DNA of 64,000 bases. It comes from Chinchilla lanigera (Eukaryota; Chordata; Mammalia; Rodentia; Chinchillidae). The notes under the pieces are model-generated. The model did not search any database and was not told where the DNA came from. It saw only the letters and a list, made by a program, of their open reading frames with translations. A program made the position numbers and the translations under genes. The stretch lies in contig NW_004955417.1 of assembly GCF_000276665.1 (NCBI RefSeq), positions 22,387,499-22,451,498 of the forward strand, given 5' to 3'. Shown here one piece after another: positions 58,786 to 64,000 of this stretch (its first letter is position 1; each line of letters begins with the position of its first letter).

Positions 58786-59990
58786 AAGAAGGCAAAAGCA
58801 CAGAGACTACCACGGGAAAATTACAAACGAATAGCACCCAAAATGTCTACATTGAAAAGATCCATTGAGTGGCAAGGACAGTGAAGAAGGCACACACACT
58901 GAGGAGTTTCAGAACACTGGGGCTAAAGAGAATACCTGCGAAGGGCTTAGAAAAAAAAGCAAAGGGTCAAGAATCAAGGTGACATCAGACTTCTCTGCTG
59001 CTGCGCTGTCTTCAGCCTCAGTGGGAAGGCGAAGATACAGAGCAAGCACCCTGACCCGGATGAAGCCATGAGCCAAGCGGAGGTTGGAACCAAAGGATGC
59101 AAGTTAGCAGAAAAGCAGCCGGACAGGTATCTTTTTCAGTAGTCCCGTTTAAAAATGTGCTCCAGCACGGAAAACAGAGAGGATCAATCACCCCCAAAAG
59201 AAAGCAAAGAACCCATGCAGAAAAGTCAAAACCACAACCTTCGAAGGAAGCCATAAAATCACTGCCTCAGTTGGGGGAAGGACTAAGGCCTCCGGAAGGA
59301 AAGATACTGGGAAAGGGGGAAATTTGCTAGAACAGCTAAAATGATGACCGTCTGAAAATAATTAAAATGTTATAGCTAGCAAGTGAAAAAAAGTAGGCTC
59401 AGTTAGAAATTCTCAACAACAACAAAAAATCCTCTTTGTAAGAAAAATAGGAAATGCGGGTACATTGTCTGGCTCCTTAGCAAACGCTGCTTACGGAAGA
59501 AGATGATAAAGTCACACATCGACTTGACATAAGTGTTGTCTGTCATCAAGAAGTCAGTAAACAGCGTGCAAAGTAGATAAATCAAGCGGCCCTGGAGCCC
59601 TAGGAGGATGCCACGGAGAAGGGGCCGGTGGAGGGAGCGGCGTTTGCCGTTGGAAAGTACACACGCGGTGTAGAAGGGACTGGACTGGCAAACTGCATTC
59701 TACCGTAACCCTTCAGAATCGCTTGATTTTTAAATATAGACATATTACTCTGATAGAAACTCAAAAATTAAAAACATTCAGAAAGCATTTTTCATCTTGA
59801 AGTTATACAGAGTCAAGGGTGGAGGGCCGGATGCTTTAATGTTTAATAACGTTTACCATAATAATAAATACGGGCCGAGTGGTGCTTTTACTCACTGGGC
59901 CCTACTCTAAGCTTTCTCTGAAGTATGAGTGAAAAGGATCTAATTTTCTTTTTTACACTTGCACTCTCATCCGGTGTTCACCATCTTATA
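58786..59990. other. Non-genic stretch, possible old LINE part
   Basis: Two plus-strand open frames (58865-59071 and 59097-59330) follow each other, with lysine-rich translations that I do not recognise. The part near 58979-59035 ('gacatcagacttctctgctgctgc') faintly recalls an old L1M or HAL1 segment. The part at 59588-59665 is richer in CG, but it is short. I call no gene. Confidence 0.4.
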
Positions 59991-59994
59991 TTTG

Positions 59995-61005
59995 AACTAT
60001 GAAAAGCATCTTTTGTTGCCTGACCCACAAACTCTGCCTTTCCCAATCTATTATACTTGGAGCTACCAGGTGACCTGTCCTAAACATGCCATTGATTTTA
60101 TAGCACCTCTGTGCAAAATTCATCCCTGAATCCACTTTTGTGAATGAAAAATCTCCTTAGTGTGCTGCGCAGATTTCTGCTGGGCCTCCCTTCCCATTCC
60201 TTTTCCCTGCGTAGATCCAAAAAGGTTTCTTCCACTCCGTCCTTTTGTAAACCTGGGGACCGGTCACCTCTCCCCAACAGGCTGTGTGCTTAGAGCTCTG
60301 TCACATCTTCTTTCTAAGATGTTCACTCCCCCAAACTCACTCACTAAACTCTGAATTATCAGAGTGCAGGTGAGACGCCAGGAGCCCTGTGTGTATTGTC
60401 ATCCTCACCCATGGAGACAGACCAGACATAATTTAGTTTACACTCCACCCCTTTGGGCCAATTCTCTGCCCTACTCGGTTCCCCTGACTGCATCACAGAC
60501 CTCCCTAGAATGTTCTTTCCCGCTCCTTCCCTACCCAACTGCTTTGTCATCAACAGTAGCTACATCAGTCCATGACCTCAGGTCTCACACAGTGGCCTCA
60601 ACTTGTGGTTCCACTTCTCTCTGAGGTCTGCATTCTCCCCTTGTTCTCTCAGTCCTAGGAGACCCATTCCAGGGATACTCCCTTGCTCTAAGCCTTCTCT
60701 AACTCTATCCTCATCTCTCTGTACAGACTCATTATTAAATTTAAGAACACGTGAAAGAGAAAGCAACAGTCAAAATGCTACTAAGAAGGAAAGAGAGCTA
60801 GATGAACCATCTGGAGCGAATTCTACAGCCCACGAGGACTCTGGCCCATGTGACACTCATCTGTCTCATTGCCTTCTATCAAAGTATACGCCTGCTTTGT
60901 CCACAGACTGTGGATTTTCTAGGTCAAGAGACTGTACCTGATTCATCTTTGTTATCTAGGTTCCGAGCATGTAATAGATGTCCAATAACTGATTGGCAAG
61001 TAAAT
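59995..61005 (+). repeat. L2 LINE, long 3' part, plus strand, probable
   Basis: The text follows L2 3' parts with gaps: 'ctaccaggtgacctgtcc', 'ctgctgggcctcccttccc', 'gggccaattctctgcc', then the end 'gagactgtacctgattcatctttgttatctaggttccgagcatgtaatagatgtccaataactgattgg'. The last 80 bases are the surest. Open frames in it are shadows of decayed LINE or chance. Confidence 0.5.
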
Positions 61006-61483
61006 TAATCCTAATGTGCCTGTCCAATGCACTCCACCCAGTTCTGGTCCTTAGCAATTCCTCATGGGAGAAGAATTTCACACCCACTTTCTACCCTTAG
61101 TTGTCATTCCGATTAGGATTATTGAGGGAACATAAGTCTGACAATAGTGAATAAAGGGGGAACACAGAATATTCTGAGGAAGGGAGTATTTGGAACCAAA
61201 GATGTGTGAACCCAGAAGCATTGCAAGGTTGGCATCATGTCTTGAACTAGTTTTCAAAGGAATCAGACTTGGCCAAACCCAAAGAGAATTTTGCCAAGCA
61301 CTTTTCTCCTTAATTTTTAAACCCATGTGTATTTTAAGGAAAATTCAATCCATATGTTTCTGATTCATTTACACTAAACTCATCAAAATGTTGTTTTGTA
61401 AGAGTTATTTGATGTCGCAGTCTTTTGAGCTTTTGTAAAGAAATGCTTTTCCCCCTTAGAAATAGAAACCCTGTTTGGGAAAG

Positions 61484-61484
<1 letters not shown>
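61006..61484. other. Non-genic stretch, nothing recognised
   Basis: No gene or nameable repeat. Confidence 0.45.

Positions 61485-61533
<49 letters not shown>
61485..61533. repeat. (CA)n microsatellite, about 24 units
   Basis: An uninterrupted CA dinucleotide run of 49 bases. Uninterrupted runs of this length are usually polymorphic. It makes false histidine-threonine open frames. Confidence 0.97.
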
Positions 61534-61535
<2 letters not shown>

Positions 61536-61631
61536 CAAAGGCTCAAAGTCATCTCAGACCTCAAGACTTACAAGTTTCCAGTGATCCTTGCTGTACCTGC
61601 TGTAGCTTCCATCTCTACAGAAATTTCAGGG

Positions 61632-61632
<1 letters not shown>

Positions 61633-61671
<39 letters not shown>
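61633..61671. repeat. Poly(T) run of 39 bases
   Basis: An uninterrupted T-run. No SINE or LINE body is visible next to it on either side, so the source of this long homopolymer is unclear. The exact length is prone to sequencing error. Confidence 0.95.
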
Positions 61672-62905
61672 CAGAAAGACACACAGCTGTACACAGACAG
61701 GAATCTAACTGGCAAAAACTGCAAGATCAGGATAATTAAAAACTGCAAAATGGGAGAAACGGCATGTAAAGTTTGGTGGAGAGATGAGAGGAAGATATAA
61801 ATTAAACAGCAGAAACAGAGATAATAAATGGGGTAGCTTTCTGTGTATAAAAGTTCAAAGATGAGACAGGGAAAGAGGAAAGTTGCGCACATATATGTCA
61901 CAGAGCACATATATGACAGTTTTCAGAATCCGGTTTCAGAAAACCAAACGCCTAGTGCATTCAGGAAGCAATTACGAGAACGTGGTACTAATTATTCAGC
62001 GGTGCCTGTTTACTTGAGCAGTGATAGTTCCTGCTACAACACAGCCAGCCTGCTTGAGCTCCACAGCCAGAACTGCAGCTAGTAGGGCTTACTGCAATCA
62101 GCCCTTCAGTTTTCCTTTCTCAGCTCTGCTGCTGAAGTGAGACAAATACAGTTGTCAAAAACGTTGTCCTACAAAGAGTTCGAGAAATGCCTGTTTAGAG
62201 ATACAGATGATCGGAACTGAGACAGGTCCTTGTGCTGAGCACTAATACCTCCTGGCAGTCCATGACGCGGTTGGCCACAATGCAAAGGTGAATTGAAATC
62301 CTAAGTTCTTTTCTAGCAAAATGGTCAACCTGAGATGCCAAAAATTAATAAAACTAAAGCAAATACAGAGCATGCTGTGAGCACGAGGAGGAAAGAGGGC
62401 CTTCCACTGAGTGTCAGTGTGAGTGACAGTGCCTGCAGGCTTCTGACAAATGTCAGAGACGCTGGGTGTAAGTTTCCGAGTTACTGTTCTCACAGCAAAG
62501 TGAATTCAATGGGGGCAAATATGAGACTCTTTAAAAAAAAAGCAAGCAGAATTCTGGCAACTTAATCATTTAGGTTTCCAAGTGAAAGTGAAGGTAGACA
62601 GACATAAAGAAATTTTTTTTAAGTTTCCTTTAATGGGCTTAGAAATTATTAAGGGGAAATAAAAGATAAGAACAAAAGTTCAAAAGTAAAAATGGACCCA
62701 AAGGGTAACTTCAGCTAGGGAGAATAAAGCAAAAACAACCCACGCTCGCAGCAACATGCTTATGAGAACATAAAGGGCTTCAGCAGCTATCCTGGGACAT
62801 GAGGAATAAGTAAAAACTCCTCTGGCAGGGCAAAAATCAGTTACAGAACACAATTATTCAGTCCTGTTATCTATCAAACAAAATGGCACTGTTAATTCAT
62901 TTCTG
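61672..62905. other. Non-genic stretch, nothing recognised
   Basis: No gene or nameable repeat; open frames stay below 84 codons. Confidence 0.45.
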
Positions 62906-62909
62906 TTCT

Positions 62910-63005
62910 CCACCTAGAATGTGAGCTCCTTCAAATGGGGTACCTGTTGCTCCCATCTTTGGATCCAGGATAACTAACATGCTCTTGGCATCTAATTCAT
63001 GCTGG
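62910..63005 (+). repeat. L2 LINE 3' end, possible
   Basis: 'cacctagaatgtgagctccttcaaatggggtacctg' and 'ggataactaacatgctcttggcatctaattcatgctgg' resemble the L2 3' end. Confidence 0.5.
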
Positions 63006-63314
63006 AATAGAAAGCTGATCATTCTAATTAAGAGAGTGGGGCAGCATAACAGTCTCTTCCCTGCCACTTTGTCTGCGAATAAGTAACCTCCATCCAGTAA
63101 GGTGAAGGCCGTTGCATCTCCCACCAAAGCCAAGGCCACATTCATGTCTTTGTCCCCTTGCTGTAATCTTGGAGGACGTGTGTCATCAGCCTTATCTGCA
63201 CCTTCTTTCCTGCCAGCCTCATGTGACAGGAGTGGTAGACACTTAGATCTTCCTGGCCTTGTCTGCCCCTAACATCCCTCTGTCCCCACCAACCATGCTA
63301 TTTCTCCCCTTATT

Positions 63315-63510
63315 TGTTTATTTTGCCATCCTGAGGATCAAACCCAGGACCTTTGTATCAAGCTACCTCCCCACATTCCTTCTTTTTCTAGACAAATTCT
63401 TATTAAATTGCTAAATTCCCCAAGCTGGGCTCAAACCTACAATCTTCCAACCTCAGCTTCCCAGGACGCTGGGATTACAAGCTCGTGTCACCACAACCAG
63501 CTTCCCTAGA
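63315..63510 (-). repeat. B1+ID dimeric SINE, minus strand, diverged
   Basis: In plus-strand order: an ID-type part read backwards ('ccatcctgaggatcaaacccaggacctttgtatcaagctacctcc') and then a B1-type part read backwards ('gctgggctcaaacctacaatcttccaacctcagcttcccaggacgctgggattacaagc'). This is the expected mirror of the B1+ID dimers at 39570, 56072 and 58575. Confidence 0.7.
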
Positions 63511-64000
63511 AGTCTTGTTGTTTCCCACCTTGGGTTTTACGCCAGTCTAGAACTGAACCACGGTTCACCAGCCCCCAGTCGGGTATTCCACATGATTGTC
63601 TGCCCCTCTGCAGTGTCACTTGGTATTAAGAATGTCTCAATTTCTGCTTCGTGTTTATTACAGGCACCAAGGTTGCTCCAGTGGCTCCGCAGCTGCCTGC
63701 TCCTCCACCTCAAGACAGCTCATGCTACAAGACTATCGGGAGGAATGTCATCCAGGGGCAGCAGCTCGTGGCTGCTTGTGAGGGCACCTCTGCCTCCTGA
63801 CACTGAAATCACAGTCAGCACCCATGGGGAAAGAAAGAGACTGTCTGCAATAGGTCAGGCCACTTTGCTTATTTTCCTTTTCTGATCAGTGATATCAGAA
63901 GGATACCATGAGGTACCTGGATTTCAGCAAGGCATTTGGAAGCACGGAATCTTAAAATCAGTAGATACCTTACAGAGGAGATGTACATCGTTGAACTGGA
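63511..64000. other. Non-genic stretch to the window edge
   Basis: Two overlapping plus-strand open frames begin at 63592 and 63596 in different phases (97 and 61 codons). No known domain; no gene called. Confidence 0.4.

Noticed and set aside
61425..61739. Histidine-threonine and phenylalanine-rich open frames
   Set aside because: They are translations of the CA microsatellite and the poly(T) run.

Overview
This window looks like intergenic or deep intronic DNA from a mammal, almost certainly a rodent. I find no protein-coding gene, exon chain, CpG island or intact RNA gene I can defend. The evidence for a rodent is the set of short interspersed elements (SINEs): B1-like (7SL-derived) copies, ID-like (tRNA-derived) copies with fresh target-site duplications (TSDs), and fused B1+ID dimers. 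Such dimers are reported from squirrel-related rodents, beaver, dormice and hystricognaths, and are not typical of mouse or rat. From memory, the ID variant with a C-C-G-G-T-A-C-C-G-G palindrome best suggests a castorimorph such as beaver; I hold that assignment loosely. All names of repeat families rest on recognition by eye, not on a database search, and most repeat boundaries are approximate (about 10 to 40 bases).

Layout. 1-11 kb: a B1 tail at the edge, an L1 fragment with an inverted 5' part, the 5' half of a tRNA-Arg pseudogene, several MIR fragments, two ID insertions and a MaLR LTR. 11-28 kb: mostly unique-looking DNA with scattered MIR, L2 and L1M remnants, one full B1 with TSDs and one MaLR LTR. 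28-30 kb: an interstitial telomeric (CCCTAA)n block and a young ID insertion. 30-42 kb: AT-rich, repeat-poor DNA, then a solo MaLR LTR with perfect TSDs, an ID with perfect TSDs, a B1+ID dimer and an old repeat split by another MaLR LTR. 42.9-44.3 kb: the 3' end of an L1 followed by a hAT-like fossil. 46.6-50.9 kb: two MaLR LTRs in opposite orientation, a perfect 148-bp inverted repeat, MER5-like fossils and a retroviral LTR-like unit with internal tandem repeats. 51-64 kb: MIR, L2, hAT, L1M, B1 and B1+ID pieces and several microsatellites.

Nothing here works together as a pathway. The two structures that stand out from normal repeat background are the perfect 148-bp inverted repeat (48342-48489 against 48682-48829, spacer 192 bp, with a 16-bp palindrome one base outside the right arm) and the interstitial telomeric tract (about 28474-28597). 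I see no previously undescribed coding system. Open reading frames up to about 170 codons exist, but they are explained by repeats or by chance and none resembles a family I know.
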